Shown here: positions 23,251-32,768 of the stretch, piece after piece
Layout: each line of letters begins with the position of its first letter
How positions within the stretch are numbered: the stretch's first letter is position 1
Assembly (NCBI RefSeq): GCF_026342405.1
Contig: NZ_JAPEMU010000001.1
Coordinates: 3,162,001-3,226,000, forward strand
DNA length: 64,000 nt
Reading direction: 5' to 3'
DNA from: Kitasatospora sp. NBC_00240
Lineage (GTDB): Bacteria > Actinomycetota > Actinomycetes > Streptomycetales > Streptomycetaceae
Program-made: the position numbers and the translations under genes
The notes under the pieces: generated by a model
What the model saw: only the letters and a program-made list of their open reading frames with translations
Told to the model about the DNA's origin: nothing
The model's database searches: none

Positions 23251-24870
23251 GTGACCGAGCCAGGCCCCGGCACCGGAATCACGCTGCGCCAGCTGCTGAT
23301 GTCGCTGGGCGAACCACTGGTCGAACTGCAGGCCGCCCCCGCCGGGCTGGACGTCCCCGTCCGGGACGTGGCGATCCTCGACCCGGAGGACCAGGCCACC
23401 GCTGCCGCCGGCGAACTCGTGCTGGCCATCGGCGCCCGCGGCCGCGCCGCCCTGCCCGCCCTGCGCGCCGCCGGCCGCGCCCGGGCCGCCGCCGTCGCCG
23501 TCAAACTGGACGCCCCCGGCCAGGCCGACGCCCTGCGCGAAGCCGCCACCGAGGCCGGCGTCGCCCTGCTCTCCGTCCGACGGGAGACCCGCTGGGAGCA
23601 CCTGGACTCACTCGCCCGGGTGATCATCTCGGGCCCGGACACCCCCGACAGCGAAGGGCCGGGCGCCGGCGACCTCTTCTCCCTCGCCCAGACCGTCGCC
23701 GTCCTGACCGGCGGGATCGTCTCCATCGAGGACACCTCCAGCCGGGTCCTCGCCTACTCCCGCTCCTCCGACTCCGACGAGGTGGACGACCTGCGGCGGC
23801 TCTCCATCCTCGGCCGCCAGGGCCCCGAGCCCTACCTCGCCAAGCTCCGCGAATGGGGCGTCTTCCAGCAGCTGCGCGCCTCCGAGGGCGTCATCCCGGT
23901 CGACCCGCACCCCGACCTCGGCATCCGCCGGCGCCTGGCCATCGGCATCCGGGCCGGCGCCCAGCCGCTGGGCACCATCTGGGTCCAGGAGGGCGCCCAG
24001 CCGCTCGCCCCGCTGGCCGAACAGGCCCTGGTCGGCGCGGCCCGGGTCGCCGCCGCCCAACTGGTCCGCCGGCGCCGGGAGGTCTCCGCCGACGTCCGGC
24101 TGACCCAGACCCTGCTGACCGGCCTGCTGGAGGGCTCCACCGGCCCGCAGTCGCTCGCCACCCACCTCGGCCTGGACCTGCGCCGCCCGGCCACCGTCCT
24201 GGCGTACGCCGCCGGCTCGCCCTCCGAGGGCGCCGACCTGGAGCTCACCCGCGCCGAGGTGACCGGCCTGATCTCGGTCCACACCGCCGCCCGGCACCGC
24301 GGCGCGCTGCTCGCACCGGTCGAGTCCCGGGTCTACGTCCTGCTCCCCGACCTGCCCGCCGGCCTGCCGATGTCGACCGTCCGCAGCTGGGCCCAGGAGG
24401 TCGTGGAGGCCGCCCGGGACCACCTCGGGGTACCGCTGCGGGCCGCGATCGGCAGCACCGTGGACGGCCTGGCCGCCGTCCCCGAGTCACGCGCGCAGGC
24501 CGACCGGATCCTGGACGCGATGCGCCGCGGCGGCGTCGACCTGGAGGTCGCGGCACTGATCGACGTCCAGGCGCAGGTCCTGGTCAGCGAGATGCTGGCG
24601 CTGCTGCAGGAACGCGCCGGCCTGCGCGACCCCCGGCTCACCGCGCTCACCGGCTACGACCGCAAGCACGGCACCCGGCTCGCCGAATCCGTCCTGGCCT
24701 GGCTGGACGCGCTGGGCGAGGTCCGGGTGGCCGCCCAGGCGCTGCACATCCACCCCAACACCCTGCGCTACCGGGTGCGCCGGGCCGAGCAGCTGACCGG
24801 CATCGACCTCGCCCAGCCGCAGCAGCGGCTGCTGGCGATGCTCCAGTTGCGGCTGCCCGCCGAGGACTGA
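23251..24870 (+). CDS. PucR-family transcriptional regulator, probable proline-catabolism activator
   Basis: The product has 539 aa. The N-terminal PucR sensor domain (about residues 20-140) begins LRQLLMSLGEPLVELQAAPAG. A GGDEF-like/GAF-like middle follows. The C-terminal PucR helix-turn-helix (about 480-535) has VAAQALHIHPNTLRYRVRR and AEQLTGIDL. GTG 23251 with AGGAG eight bases upstream is the best start; the longer frame lies in the promoter region. PucR-type activators commonly sit beside proline dehydrogenase and pruA genes and respond to proline. The shared palindromes here and before pruA support that role, although the monooxygenase/PadR pair lies between them. Confidence 0.88.
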   Translation: MTEPGPGTGITLRQLLMSLGEPLVELQAAPAGLDVPVRDVAILDPEDQATAAAGELVLAIGARGRAALPALRAAGRARAAAVAVKLDAPGQADALREAATEAGVALLSVRRETRWEHLDSLARVIISGPDTPDSEGPGAGDLFSLAQTVAVLTGGIVSIEDTSSRVLAYSRSSDSDEVDDLRRLSILGRQGPEPYLAKLREWGVFQQLRASEGVIPVDPHPDLGIRRRLAIGIRAGAQPLGTIWVQEGAQPLAPLAEQALVGAARVAAAQLVRRRREVSADVRLTQTLLTGLLEGSTGPQSLATHLGLDLRRPATVLAYAAGSPSEGADLELTRAEVTGLISVHTAARHRGALLAPVESRVYVLLPDLPAGLPMSTVRSWAQEVVEAARDHLGVPLRAAIGSTVDGLAAVPESRAQADRILDAMRRGGVDLEVAALIDVQAQVLVSEMLALLQERAGLRDPRLTALTGYDRKHGTRLAESVLAWLDALGEVRVAAQALHIHPNTLRYRVRRAEQLTGIDLAQPQQRLLAMLQLRLPAED

Positions 24871-24903
24871 CCGCCCCCGGGCGGCCGGGCAGGCCCGGGG
24901 ACG

Positions 24904-24941
24904 ACGGCGGCCCGCCGGGGTCTCCCCCGACGGGCCGCCGT
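24904..24941. terminator. Bidirectional hairpin between pucR-like and phoX-like genes
   Basis: ACGGCGGCCCG pairs with CGGGCCGCCGT, with an inner CGGGG/CCCCG extension and one mismatch. It lies between the two convergent stops (24870 and 24956). Confidence 0.75.
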
Positions 24942-24955
24942 GCTCACCGCTGCGA

Positions 24956-26437
24956 TCAGGCGCCGTAGCCCTGGCCGCGGTGGTGCTCGTTCAGCCGGTG
25001 CCACGGGCCGGTGATGGCGAGCTGGATGCCCGGCACCTGGATGTTGGCGAACAGCGTCCTGCCGTCGTCCGAGAAGGTCACTCCGGTGAACTCGCTGAAC
25101 TCCGGCTTCTCCGCCGTGCCGATGTTCAGGTCGTTGCGGGCGATCGGGTAGGTCAGGCCGTCCTCGGTCGCGCCGAACAGGTGGCTGACACCCTCGCCGT
25201 CCTCGGCGATCACGATGCCGCCGTACGGCGAGACGGTGATGTTGTCCGGGCCGTCGTAGTTGTCGTGGTCACCGAACACGTCGGTGTTCACGCCGAGCAG
25301 CACCTTGAGGGTGATGGTGCGGCGGACCGGGTTGTAGAACCACACCTGGCCGTCGTGCTGCAGCGGGCTCTCCGAACGGGCGAAGCTGGAGACGAAGTGG
25401 AAGCCGCCGTCACCCCACCACATGCCCTCCAGCTTGCGGGCGCGGGTCACCTCGCCGTCCTTGAACTGCTTGCGGACGGAGACCGTCCGGGCGTCGCGGT
25501 CCTCGACCTTGACCCAGTCCACGCCGTACGTGGTGCCGACCTTGGTGGCGCGCGACAGGTCGTCGATGAACTTGCCCTGCGAGTCGAAGACCTTGAAGGC
25601 CTCCAGCACACCGGCGTCCGCGGCCAGCGCGCGCAGCTTGTAGCGGCCGTGCTTGAAGCCGGCCGGCGGGGTCCAGCGGAACAGCAGTCCGTTCGGGTTG
25701 GACGCGTCCTCGGTCAGGTACACGTGACCGCGCTTCGGGTCCACCACGACGGCCTCGTGCGCGTAGCGGCCGAAGGCCTTCACCGGCTGCGGGTTGAGGT
25801 TGTACTCGTCGTCGAAGGGGTCGACCTCGAAGATGTAGCCGTGGTCCTTGGTGAAGCCGTTCTTGCCGGCCTTGTCCTCGGTCTCCTCGCCGCTCAGCCA
25901 GGTGCCCCACGGGGTGACGCCACCCGCGCAGTTGGTGGCGGTGCCGGCGATGCCGACCCACTCCTCGACCGTGCCGTCGGCCTTGGCGTGCACGACGGTG
26001 CAGCCGCCGGCCGCGCCCGGGTCGTAGACGTGACCCTCGGTCAACGGCACCGGGTTCGGCCAGTTGGCGCGGGCGCCGGCCAGCTCGTGGTTGACGACCA
26101 GCAGGTTGCCGCCGCGCTCGTCCTCGAAGGCGGAGGTGCCGTCGTGGTTGCTCGGGGTGAACTCGCCGGTCTTCAGCTTGGTGACACCGGCGCGGGTGAT
26201 CACCTTGTACTTGAAGCCCTTGGGCAGGGCCAGCAGGTTCTCCGGGTCGGCGAGCAGCGGGCCGTAGCCGACGGCGGCACGCTCGGCGTCGGCGGTCTCG
26301 GCGGCCTGCGCCTCCCCACCGACCGGAGCGGCGATCGCGCCCGGGGCGGTGGCCAGCGCCTCGGCACTGCCCGCGATCAGCACACCGGCGCCGACGAGGG
26401 TGGAACGGTTGACGAAGTCCCGACGGGACAGCGACAT
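24956..26437 (-). CDS. PhoX-like (DUF839) Tat-exported phosphatase
   Basis: The 493-aa product opens with a twin-arginine signal (SRRDFVNRSTLVGAG, about residues 4-35), so it is exported folded. The rest is a PhoX/DUF839 beta-propeller: NHDGTSAFEDERGGNLLVVNHEL, CAGGVTPWGTWLSGEE, AHEAVVVDP, YLTEDA and GPDNITVSPYGG follow the family order. PhoX enzymes are calcium/iron-dependent alkaline phosphatases that scavenge phosphate outside the cell. A PHO box 106 bases upstream predicts induction by PhoP on phosphate starvation. ATG 26437 follows AGGAG. Confidence 0.9.
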   Translation of the reverse strand: MSLSRRDFVNRSTLVGAGVLIAGSAEALATAPGAIAAPVGGEAQAAETADAERAAVGYGPLLADPENLLALPKGFKYKVITRAGVTKLKTGEFTPSNHDGTSAFEDERGGNLLVVNHELAGARANWPNPVPLTEGHVYDPGAAGGCTVVHAKADGTVEEWVGIAGTATNCAGGVTPWGTWLSGEETEDKAGKNGFTKDHGYIFEVDPFDDEYNLNPQPVKAFGRYAHEAVVVDPKRGHVYLTEDASNPNGLLFRWTPPAGFKHGRYKLRALAADAGVLEAFKVFDSQGKFIDDLSRATKVGTTYGVDWVKVEDRDARTVSVRKQFKDGEVTRARKLEGMWWGDGGFHFVSSFARSESPLQHDGQVWFYNPVRRTITLKVLLGVNTDVFGDHDNYDGPDNITVSPYGGIVIAEDGEGVSHLFGATEDGLTYPIARNDLNIGTAEKPEFSEFTGVTFSDDGRTLFANIQVPGIQLAITGPWHRLNEHHRGQGYGA

Positions 26438-26542
26438 GGCAGTCACTCCTGAGGGTTGGCCGTCCGCCCGGTGCGGAATCCCCGGTGCGCGGCGAGCGGG
26501 TGTCGAGAAGGAACGTCGACGCCGAGCAGACTGTGCCCCGCG

Positions 26543-26560
26543 GGTGAACCTCAGGTGAAT
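26543..26560 (-). promoter_or_regulatory. PHO box (PhoP operator) upstream of phoX-like gene
   Basis: Read on the minus strand, ATTCACC and GTTCACC lie in tandem 11 bases apart. This matches the Streptomyces PhoP box of GTTCACC direct repeat units with four-base spacers. It is 106 bases before the phosphatase start. Confidence 0.8.
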
Positions 26561-26690
26561 CCGACACCGCGCCGGAGTGGTCATTTGCCGACCGTATCCG
26601 AATGCATGACTCACACTTTGCCAAAGCCCGACCGGGCGCCCCACCACCCACCGGGCCCCGCCGTCTACGCCCCGTCAGCCCGTCAGCCCG

Positions 26691-26730
26691 CCGGGCCGCC
26701 GGGCCGCCGGGCCGCCGGGCCGCCGGGCCG
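26691..26730. repeat. 8-bp tandem repeat, five units
   Basis: CCGGGCCG is repeated five times without change, beginning 106 bases beyond the PHO box and ending five bases from the stop of the 26736 gene. It is fully G/C, prone to slippage, and could act as a structured 3' end for that gene. Confidence 0.75.
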
Positions 26731-26735
26731 CCGCC

Positions 26736-27956
26736 TCAGCGGATGCTGCGCTCCAGCCGCCACTGCTCCCAGGCGGACAGCCAGACCTGCTCGGCCAGCC
26801 GGCGCGCGGCGCCGCCGCTCCCGTCCTCGTCGGTCCGGTCCGGCCCGCCGTTCCACAGCTGCTCCCAGGCCCGCTGGGCGGGCAGGCTCGGCACCTCGCT
26901 GGCGAACACGGTGTACCGGACGACCTCCTCCACGGCGTCCCGCCCGTCGGGCGTGCCGACCGCCCAGTCGGTGTTCCGGGCCAGCCTGGTCAGGTGGTTG
27001 ACCATCGCCGCCACCGCCTCGGCGGCCTCCTCCCGGGTCTCCGAGGCCAGCCTCATCTGCTGGCGCACGGCGGCCTCCCAGCGGACGGCGCCGACCTCGC
27101 CGCGCAGCCGGCGGGGCAGCCGCGGGGTACGCCGGGCACGTACCTGTGCGTCGATCGCCATCGACTCGGCGATGTTGTGCTCGATCAGCTCCCGGTGAGC
27201 CTCCAGCCCGACGGCGGGGGCGAGTTCACGCTCCTCGACCGGGACGTCCAGGCCGCGCCGGGCGGCCAGCCGGCGCATCAGCTCGGTGCGGCCCAGGATG
27301 TAGCGCTCGAAGTCCTCGATCCTCGCCAGCTCGACCGCGCCCGGCGGCACCCCCCGGCCGCAGACCGTGACGGTCAGACCGTCCACCCGCAGCCGGCCGG
27401 CCCAGACCGCCCCGGCCTCCAGCAGCGGACCGGGCGCGAGGCCCGCGCCCGGGACGGCCTCCGGACGGCGGTCCTCGTGGATCTGCAGCGCGCGGGGCTC
27501 GCCCTCCACGGTGATCCACTCCCGCAGCGCCCGGACGACGCCGGGGCCGTCGCCCTCGTCGATGCCGAGCTGCTCGTAGAGGCGGTCCCGCTCGTCCTCG
27601 ACCACGTCCTCCAGATCCGGCAGCGCCTCACCGTGCTCGGCGCCCGGCCGGTAGGTGCGCACGCTCAGGTAGGGGCCGTCGGCCGAGGTCCAGTCACCGG
27701 TGCGGACCTCCACCCAGCTGAGTTCGCCGTCGCAGCTCTCGAAGGCGGCAAGAGCCTCGCTGTGCAGGGGCGCGCCCTCGGCCGCCCGCGCCCGGCCGAG
27801 CCGCTCCGCGGTGGCCCGGCAGGCGATGCGCCCCACCCCGTACACCGGGAAGTCCGCCTCCGCGATCGTCCGTCGGGAGAACGCCTCCTGGCCGGCGTAG
27901 CGGTCGTCCGGGTCCTGGGGCCTGCTCCCGCTCTCTCGCATCATGTTCCGCCGCAC
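26736..27956 (-). CDS. Hypothetical protein, 406 aa, DUF-type
   Basis: I recognise no named family. GTG 27956 has GAGGA seven bases upstream; ATG codons at 27944 and 27941 lack one. The sequence is soluble, without signal or membrane segments, and rich in Glu and Arg. Its middle has regular beta-type segments (LRVDGLTVTVCGRGVPPGAVELARIEDFE) and its C-terminal third is helical (VNHLTRLARNTDWAVGTPD). It looks like a conserved actinomycete cytoplasmic protein. It is transcribed alone between the phoX promoter region and a divergent VOC gene. Confidence 0.7.
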   Translation of the reverse strand: MRRNMMRESGSRPQDPDDRYAGQEAFSRRTIAEADFPVYGVGRIACRATAERLGRARAAEGAPLHSEALAAFESCDGELSWVEVRTGDWTSADGPYLSVRTYRPGAEHGEALPDLEDVVEDERDRLYEQLGIDEGDGPGVVRALREWITVEGEPRALQIHEDRRPEAVPGAGLAPGPLLEAGAVWAGRLRVDGLTVTVCGRGVPPGAVELARIEDFERYILGRTELMRRLAARRGLDVPVEERELAPAVGLEAHRELIEHNIAESMAIDAQVRARRTPRLPRRLRGEVGAVRWEAAVRQQMRLASETREEAAEAVAAMVNHLTRLARNTDWAVGTPDGRDAVEEVVRYTVFASEVPSLPAQRAWEQLWNGGPDRTDEDGSGGAARRLAEQVWLSAWEQWRLERSIR

Positions 27957-28158
27957 CCCCGTGTCCTCGCCGTACCCGCCTGTGCCCCGCCCGGCCGTCC
28001 GGCCGCCCGGCCGGCGCCCGCACGACGCCCGCCCAACGATACGACGGGCCGACCTGCCGGGTCATCAGCCGCCCCCGGACGAGCGGCCCGGGCAGCCGGC
28101 GGCGACGCACCGGCCGCGTTCCGGACGCCCTGTCAGTCACCGTGCCTACGCTGGCGGC

Positions 28159-28602
28159 ATGACAGCAACCGACGAGTTCCCGGCCCGTATCAGCATCGTC
28201 ACCCTCGGGGTCTCGGACCTCGACCGCAGCGCCGGCTTCTACGAGCGGCTCGGTTGGCGCCGCTCGGCCAAGTCCAGCCCCGAGATCGTCTGGTTCCGCA
28301 CCGCCGACTCCGTCCTCGGCCTGTTCCCGTACGAGGAGCTGGCCGCCGACGCGGGCGTCCCCGCCACCGGCGAGCCGTCCTTCCGAGGGGTGACCCTCGC
28401 GGTGAACCTGGAATCACCCGAACGGGTGGACGCCGCGCTGAAGGTGGCGGTGGAGGCCGGCGCCACGGTGGTCAAGCCGCCGGCCGCCACATCCTGGGGC
28501 GGCTACTCCGGCTACTTCGAGGACCCGGACGGGCACCTGTGGGAGCTGGCCCACAACCCGTTCTTCCCGTTCACCGAGACCGGCCAGCTCGACCTGGCGT
28601 AG
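28159..28602 (+). CDS. VOC-family (glyoxalase/bleomycin resistance fold) protein
   Basis: The 147-aa product has two beta-alpha-beta-beta-beta modules. The first starts ISIVTLGVSDLDRSAGFYERLG. The second ends with GYFEDPDGHLWELAHNP, the classic C-terminal metal-ligand and wall segment. Function could be metalloenzyme or small-molecule sequestration and cannot be narrowed. A TACGCT box lies six bases before ATG 28159 and there is no Shine-Dalgarno, so the mRNA may be leaderless. Confidence 0.87.
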   Translation: MTATDEFPARISIVTLGVSDLDRSAGFYERLGWRRSAKSSPEIVWFRTADSVLGLFPYEELAADAGVPATGEPSFRGVTLAVNLESPERVDAALKVAVEAGATVVKPPAATSWGGYSGYFEDPDGHLWELAHNPFFPFTETGQLDLA

Positions 28603-28768
28603 GACCGCGGCACGGCCCGCGGCACAGTCCGGCACGACACGGCCGGCCGCCGCCCGCCCGCCGGGCACCGCCGGCGCCGCGCGCCGCCCCCTCAGGTCCG
28701 GTCCGTCCGAGCCCGGCCGTCCGGCCCGGAGCCGGGCAGGACCAGACCGGACCGGACCGGACGGGGGC

Positions 28769-30400
28769 CTAGTTCTTCGACCGGGCCTTGAACGCGGCCT
28801 TCCGGGCCTCCTTGGCGACCTGCCGGTCCAGGTGCAGCTCGCCGACCGCGTCCAGCACGTCCGCCGTGTTCGGGTGGTCGACCCGCCACAGCTCGCCGAA
28901 GTAGCTCGCGGGGTTGTCCGTCACCGGCAGCCCGGTGACCAGCTCGCGCAGGGTGCCGGCGTCGCCGCCACTGTCGAGCAGGTGGGCGGCGAAGGTGTCC
29001 ACCACCGTCCAGAGCACCATCGGCCGCTCGGGCGCCGGTACGTCCGCGACGCCCGCGGCCGCCAGCCAGGCCCGGGCCGCGCCACCCAGCTCCGGGTCGT
29101 CCAGCACCTCCCGTACGGCGGGCTCGGCCGGGCTGCCCAGCTGGTCCAGCGCCAGCCGGCAGAGCAGCCGCCGCAGCGGGGCGTAGGTGTCGACGCCACG
29201 CGCCGCCGCCAGCAGTTCGCGCGCCGCCGGCAGCGGCTCACGCCCCTCCAGCCACTCGCGGATCTCCTCCTCGGGCAGCACGTTGGCGGACTCGGCCACC
29301 GCGGTCAGCAGTTCGGCCGCGTCGCCCTGGGCCAGCTCGCCGACCAGCGGGGCGTCGTAGCCGTCCTCCAACAGCCACTGCCGCACGGCGTAGACCCCGA
29401 GCGGGGTCAGCCGGACCAGTCCGAAGCGGGCCGACTCGGCCTCGTCCAGCGGCTCGTCGCCGGCCGGCGCGGGCGTCTCGCCGTCCTCCTCGTCGAAGAG
29501 CTCCGGGTCGATCGGGCGGTAGACGAGCAGGCCCAGCTCGGCCAGGTCGCCGAGCATCGGGTCCAGCGCCACCATGACGTCGGTGATGTCGCCGAGCAGC
29601 TCCTCGCTCGGCTCCTCCCCCTCGGGCACCACCAGCAGCGCGGCCAGCACCCCGAGCGGCACGGTCTCGGTGCCGGGCTCGGCGAACGCGGTGGTCTCGT
29701 AGAGCACCTGGAGGGCCTCGTCGAGCAGCTCGGCGGCGGCGTCGCGGGACTCCTCGACCTCGGCCAGCCGGGCCTCGTCCTCCTCCGGGCTCTCCTCGGC
29801 CTCGTCCTCCTCCTCGCCCTCGGCGGGCAACGAGTCGGCCTCGGCGGCCAGCTCGCGGACGATGCCGGCGGCGGTCAGCCACAGCTCCAGGACGGTCTCC
29901 GGGTCACCCTGCTCGGCGGGCTCCAGGTCCGGCCCGGGGATCGCCACGTGCTCGCCGGCCGCGGTGGTGCCGATCTCCACGAGGTCCAGGTCGCAGGCCA
30001 GCGACCAGGCCCGCATCGCCTCGACGACCTCTTCCTCGGCCACCTCGCCCTCGGCCGCGGCCAGGCCCAGCAGCCGGGCGGCGGGCTCGCGGTCCGCCTC
30101 GGTCAGGTCGCCGAACTCGTCCACCGCCCGGTGCGGGGCCGTCCAGCGGGACAGCTTCAGCGCGTACCCGAGCATCGGGACGGCCAGCGCCTCGGCCGTC
30201 AGCTCCTGCTCCGAGGGCAGCCGGACGGGCGGCACCAGGACGGCGGCGTCGTCGAGGTCCTCGTCGTCCAGACCATGCGCCGCGAAGGCGCCGTAGAGGT
30301 CCTCCAGGGCGAAGTCGGCCGGCAGCAGGCCCTCGGCAGGGTGTTCGCCGGGCCCGGCCGCCGACGGGTTGTCAGGATTCTTGCGACGTCGTCCGGCCAT
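28769..30400 (-). CDS. Large acidic cytoplasmic protein of unknown function
   Basis: The product has 543 aa and is strongly acidic, with a Glu/Asp tract around residues 195-225 (EGEEEDEAEESPEEDEARL), and is almost entirely helical by composition. It has no signal peptide, membrane helix or catalytic motif I recognise. The C-terminal part (about 400-520) looks like helical repeats (RRLLCRLALDQLGSPAEPAVREVL). It resembles conserved actinomycete hypothetical proteins. ATG 30400 has GGGAG somewhat far upstream. Confidence 0.75.
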   Translation of the reverse strand: MAGRRRKNPDNPSAAGPGEHPAEGLLPADFALEDLYGAFAAHGLDDEDLDDAAVLVPPVRLPSEQELTAEALAVPMLGYALKLSRWTAPHRAVDEFGDLTEADREPAARLLGLAAAEGEVAEEEVVEAMRAWSLACDLDLVEIGTTAAGEHVAIPGPDLEPAEQGDPETVLELWLTAAGIVRELAAEADSLPAEGEEEDEAEESPEEDEARLAEVEESRDAAAELLDEALQVLYETTAFAEPGTETVPLGVLAALLVVPEGEEPSEELLGDITDVMVALDPMLGDLAELGLLVYRPIDPELFDEEDGETPAPAGDEPLDEAESARFGLVRLTPLGVYAVRQWLLEDGYDAPLVGELAQGDAAELLTAVAESANVLPEEEIREWLEGREPLPAARELLAAARGVDTYAPLRRLLCRLALDQLGSPAEPAVREVLDDPELGGAARAWLAAAGVADVPAPERPMVLWTVVDTFAAHLLDSGGDAGTLRELVTGLPVTDNPASYFGELWRVDHPNTADVLDAVGELHLDRQVAKEARKAAFKARSKN

Positions 30401-30752
30401 GGTGTGCGCGTTCTCCCTACAGAGACCTGTCAGCCAACCGGTCCAGCCTCAGCTGTGTGTACCGGCCTATCGGCCCAGCGTATCGGTCGGGCACCGCCGA
30501 TGCCCCGCCTCCGGGGGCGCGCGCCGCAGCGCACGCCGACCGCGTATCCTTCGACAGGCGCCGCGCACACCCCGCGCGCGCCCCCGGGCAACGAAGCCCA
30601 CCCTCCCCCAGGCCCGTAACGGGCGGCGGGGCCCACGCACACCCGCTCCGCCAGGGAGCCCCGCACCGAGGCCACCACCAGAGCGCCGCAGGACGGGCGC
30701 ATCGGCACACCCGCCGACCCATGGTGGCGCCCGGCCACAGGAGACCCCTGAC
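30401..30752. other. 352-bp divergent intergenic region
   Basis: It separates the acidic protein and the MFS gene. I see no gene, no clear palindrome and no convincing -10/-35 pair. Two ATCGG-containing segments (CTATCGGCC and TATCGGTCG) lie near 30470-30490, and the MFS Shine-Dalgarno (AGGAG) lies near 30740. Confidence 0.5.
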
Positions 30753-32111
30753 ATGGCGGACCTCTCCCCCGCCGGCTCCGGCCTGCCCTCCGCGCCCTTC
30801 CCCGGGCGCCACGGCAGCGGACGCCGGCTCTCGGAGGCCTTGCTCCCCCTGGAGCTCGCACCACGCACGCAGCTCCAGCTCGCCGCCGTCAGCCGCTGGA
30901 ACGCGGTACGCGGCATCCGCGTCGGCCTCTGTGCCGCCGCCCTCCTGTTCCTCCTGATCGGCGCCAATCTGGCCACCCCGATCTACCCCTACCTGCAGTC
31001 CCGGCTCGGCCTGACCGCACTGGACACCACGGTCCTGTTCACCGTGTACGTCTTCGCGCTCGTCCCGGTGCTCGCCGCCGTGGGCCACTGGTCCGACCTG
31101 CTGGGGCGGCGGGCGCTGATCCTGCCCGCCGTGGCGCTGGCCGCCGGCGGGGACGCGATCTTCGCGACCGCCGGGAGCTTCTGGCAGCTGGCCGCGGGCC
31201 GCGCCGTCCAGGGCATCGCGGTCGGCATGTCCACCGGCGCCGCCGGCGCGGCCCTCGGCGACCTGCTGCCCGAGCGCCCCACCCTGGCCGCCAAGCTCAC
31301 CCTGGCCTGCTCGGCCGGCGGCGTCGCGCTCGGCCCGATCGTCGGCGCCGTGCTCTCCGACGGCGGTCTCGCCGGCGGCGACAACCCGCTGCTCACGCCC
31401 TTCCTGGTGCACGCCGTCGCGCTGCTCGCGCTGTGCGTCCCGCTGGCCCTGGTGCACCCCCGGATGCCCGGCCGCCGGCGCCCGCCGGCCTCACCGCCGC
31501 GCGTCACCACCCCCGCGCACCTGCGCCCGCGCCGCCTCGCCCTGCCCGCGAGCGGCCGCCGGGAGTTCCTGCTCGCGGCCGGCGCCGGCTTCGTCTCGTA
31601 CGCGGTCTTCGGCGTCTACCTCAGCCTCGCACCCGCCTTCTCCGCGAAGCTGCTGCACAGCGGCTCGCACCTGACCGGCGCGGTGGTCGCGGCCCTGCTG
31701 CTCGGCTCCTCGGCCGCCGTCCAGCTGCTGGTGCCGCCCACCTCGGACCGGCTGGTGATCGCGCTCGGGATGACCGGTCTCGCGGCCGGCCTGGCCCTGG
31801 TGGTCGCCGCCCAGTACACCGGCACCCCGGCGCTGCTCTTCATCGGCAGCGTGCTCGGCGGCGCCTGCCAGGGGGTGGCCTTCCGCTCGCTGTTCACCAG
31901 CGCGGTCGCCGCGATGGACCCGGAGCGCAGGGGCGGCGAGCTGAGCACCCTGTGGGTGATCGTCTACCTGGGCAGCTCGCTGCCGATCGTGGCCGTCGGC
32001 GCGCTGACCCAGCACTACGGCCTGCTGCCCGCGGTGAGCGGCTTCGGGGTGGTCGCCGCCCTGGCCTGCCTGACCCTCGCGGGGGCCGTGCTGCGGCGCC
32101 CGGCGCGGTAG
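30753..32111 (+). CDS. MFS transporter
   Basis: The 452-aa membrane protein has about 12 helices after a 55-residue cytoplasmic N-terminal extension. Motif A between helices 2 and 3 is GHWSDLLGRRALI. Helix 5 carries SAGGVALGPIVGAVLSD (antiporter motif C type), suggesting proton-coupled drug or metabolite export. ATG 30753 follows AGGAG nine bases upstream. The longer frame lies in the intergenic region. Substrate unknown. Confidence 0.88.
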   Translation: MADLSPAGSGLPSAPFPGRHGSGRRLSEALLPLELAPRTQLQLAAVSRWNAVRGIRVGLCAAALLFLLIGANLATPIYPYLQSRLGLTALDTTVLFTVYVFALVPVLAAVGHWSDLLGRRALILPAVALAAGGDAIFATAGSFWQLAAGRAVQGIAVGMSTGAAGAALGDLLPERPTLAAKLTLACSAGGVALGPIVGAVLSDGGLAGGDNPLLTPFLVHAVALLALCVPLALVHPRMPGRRRPPASPPRVTTPAHLRPRRLALPASGRREFLLAAGAGFVSYAVFGVYLSLAPAFSAKLLHSGSHLTGAVVAALLLGSSAAVQLLVPPTSDRLVIALGMTGLAAGLALVVAAQYTGTPALLFIGSVLGGACQGVAFRSLFTSAVAAMDPERRGGELSTLWVIVYLGSSLPIVAVGALTQHYGLLPAVSGFGVVAALACLTLAGAVLRRPAR

Positions 32112-32157
32112 CCCGCGGCCGGCCCGGGCGCGGTGGCCGGCGGCCCGCCGGCGGCGC

Positions 32158-32649
32158 TCAGGCCGCCTCGGCCGCCGCCTTCACGGCGGCCAGCCACTGC
32201 TCGTGCTGGGTGCGCAGCCGCTCCCGGCCGAACAGGACGGCGACCACCGGCGCGGCCATCGACTCCTCGATCCGGAGCAGCGTAGCGCCGTCCCCGGTGG
32301 GGGTCAGGACGTGCCGGTCGACGGCCTTGACGCCCATCGCCAGGCCCGTCCAGGTGAGTTCGCGGCCCGGGTCGACCACCGCGAACCGGGAGGTGATCCT
32401 GGTCGAGCCCATCGCCCAGACGAACCGGGCGTCCTCCCGCACCCCGTCCGCCAGCTCCAGCACCCGGTGGGCGGGCAGGAAGCGGTGCCAGCCGGCGACG
32501 TCGGCGACGACCGCCCAGACCCGCTCGACGGGCGCCTCGATCCGGGTCTGCGAGGCGGAGGCCACCGGCGCCCGGTCGTCGATCCGGCCCTGCTTGGCGT
32601 ACTCGGTGTGCAGGGTCGCCAGCGACGGGCCCGCGTAGAACAGCTTCAT
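32158..32649 (-). CDS. SRPBCC (START-like) family protein
   Basis: The 163-aa product has the polyketide-cyclase/SRPBCC pattern: RIEAPVERVWAVVADVAGWHRFLP near residues 37-60, then RFAVVDPGRELTWTG, and a long C-terminal helix (GRERLRTQHEQWLAAVKAAA). The fold binds hydrophobic ligands in a deep pocket. An N-terminal extension of about 35 residues precedes it. It is divergent from a TetR gene and preceded by three operator-like palindromes, so it is the likely regulated target. Confidence 0.85.
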   Translation of the reverse strand: MKLFYAGPSLATLHTEYAKQGRIDDRAPVASASQTRIEAPVERVWAVVADVAGWHRFLPAHRVLELADGVREDARFVWAMGSTRITSRFAVVDPGRELTWTGLAMGVKAVDRHVLTPTGDGATLLRIEESMAAPVVAVLFGRERLRTQHEQWLAAVKAAAEAA

Positions 32650-32667
32650 GGTGATCCCCCTTCGATC

Positions 32668-32734
32668 GAGAGCGGTGCTCTCACTTGAGAGCAATGCTCT
32701 CTCGTGCGCCCGTCATCGTCAAGAGCACCGCTCT
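32668..32734. promoter_or_regulatory. Three TetR-type operators between SRPBCC and TetR genes
   Basis: GAGAGCGGTGCTCTC (32668-32682) and GAGAGCAATGCTCTC (32687-32701) are perfect palindromes around three-base centres, 19 bases apart. A third, AGAGCACCGCTCT, lies at 32722-32734. The TetR start follows at 32769 and the SRPBCC start precedes at 32649, so both promoters are covered. Confidence 0.85.
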
Positions 32735-32768
32735 CTTTTCCGTGCACCGCTCTGCTAGCGTGCTGTCC

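Noticed and set aside
28769..30619. Plus-strand frame of 595 codons opposite the acidic protein
   Set aside because: Shadow of a Glu/Asp/Leu-rich gene; no start site or family features.
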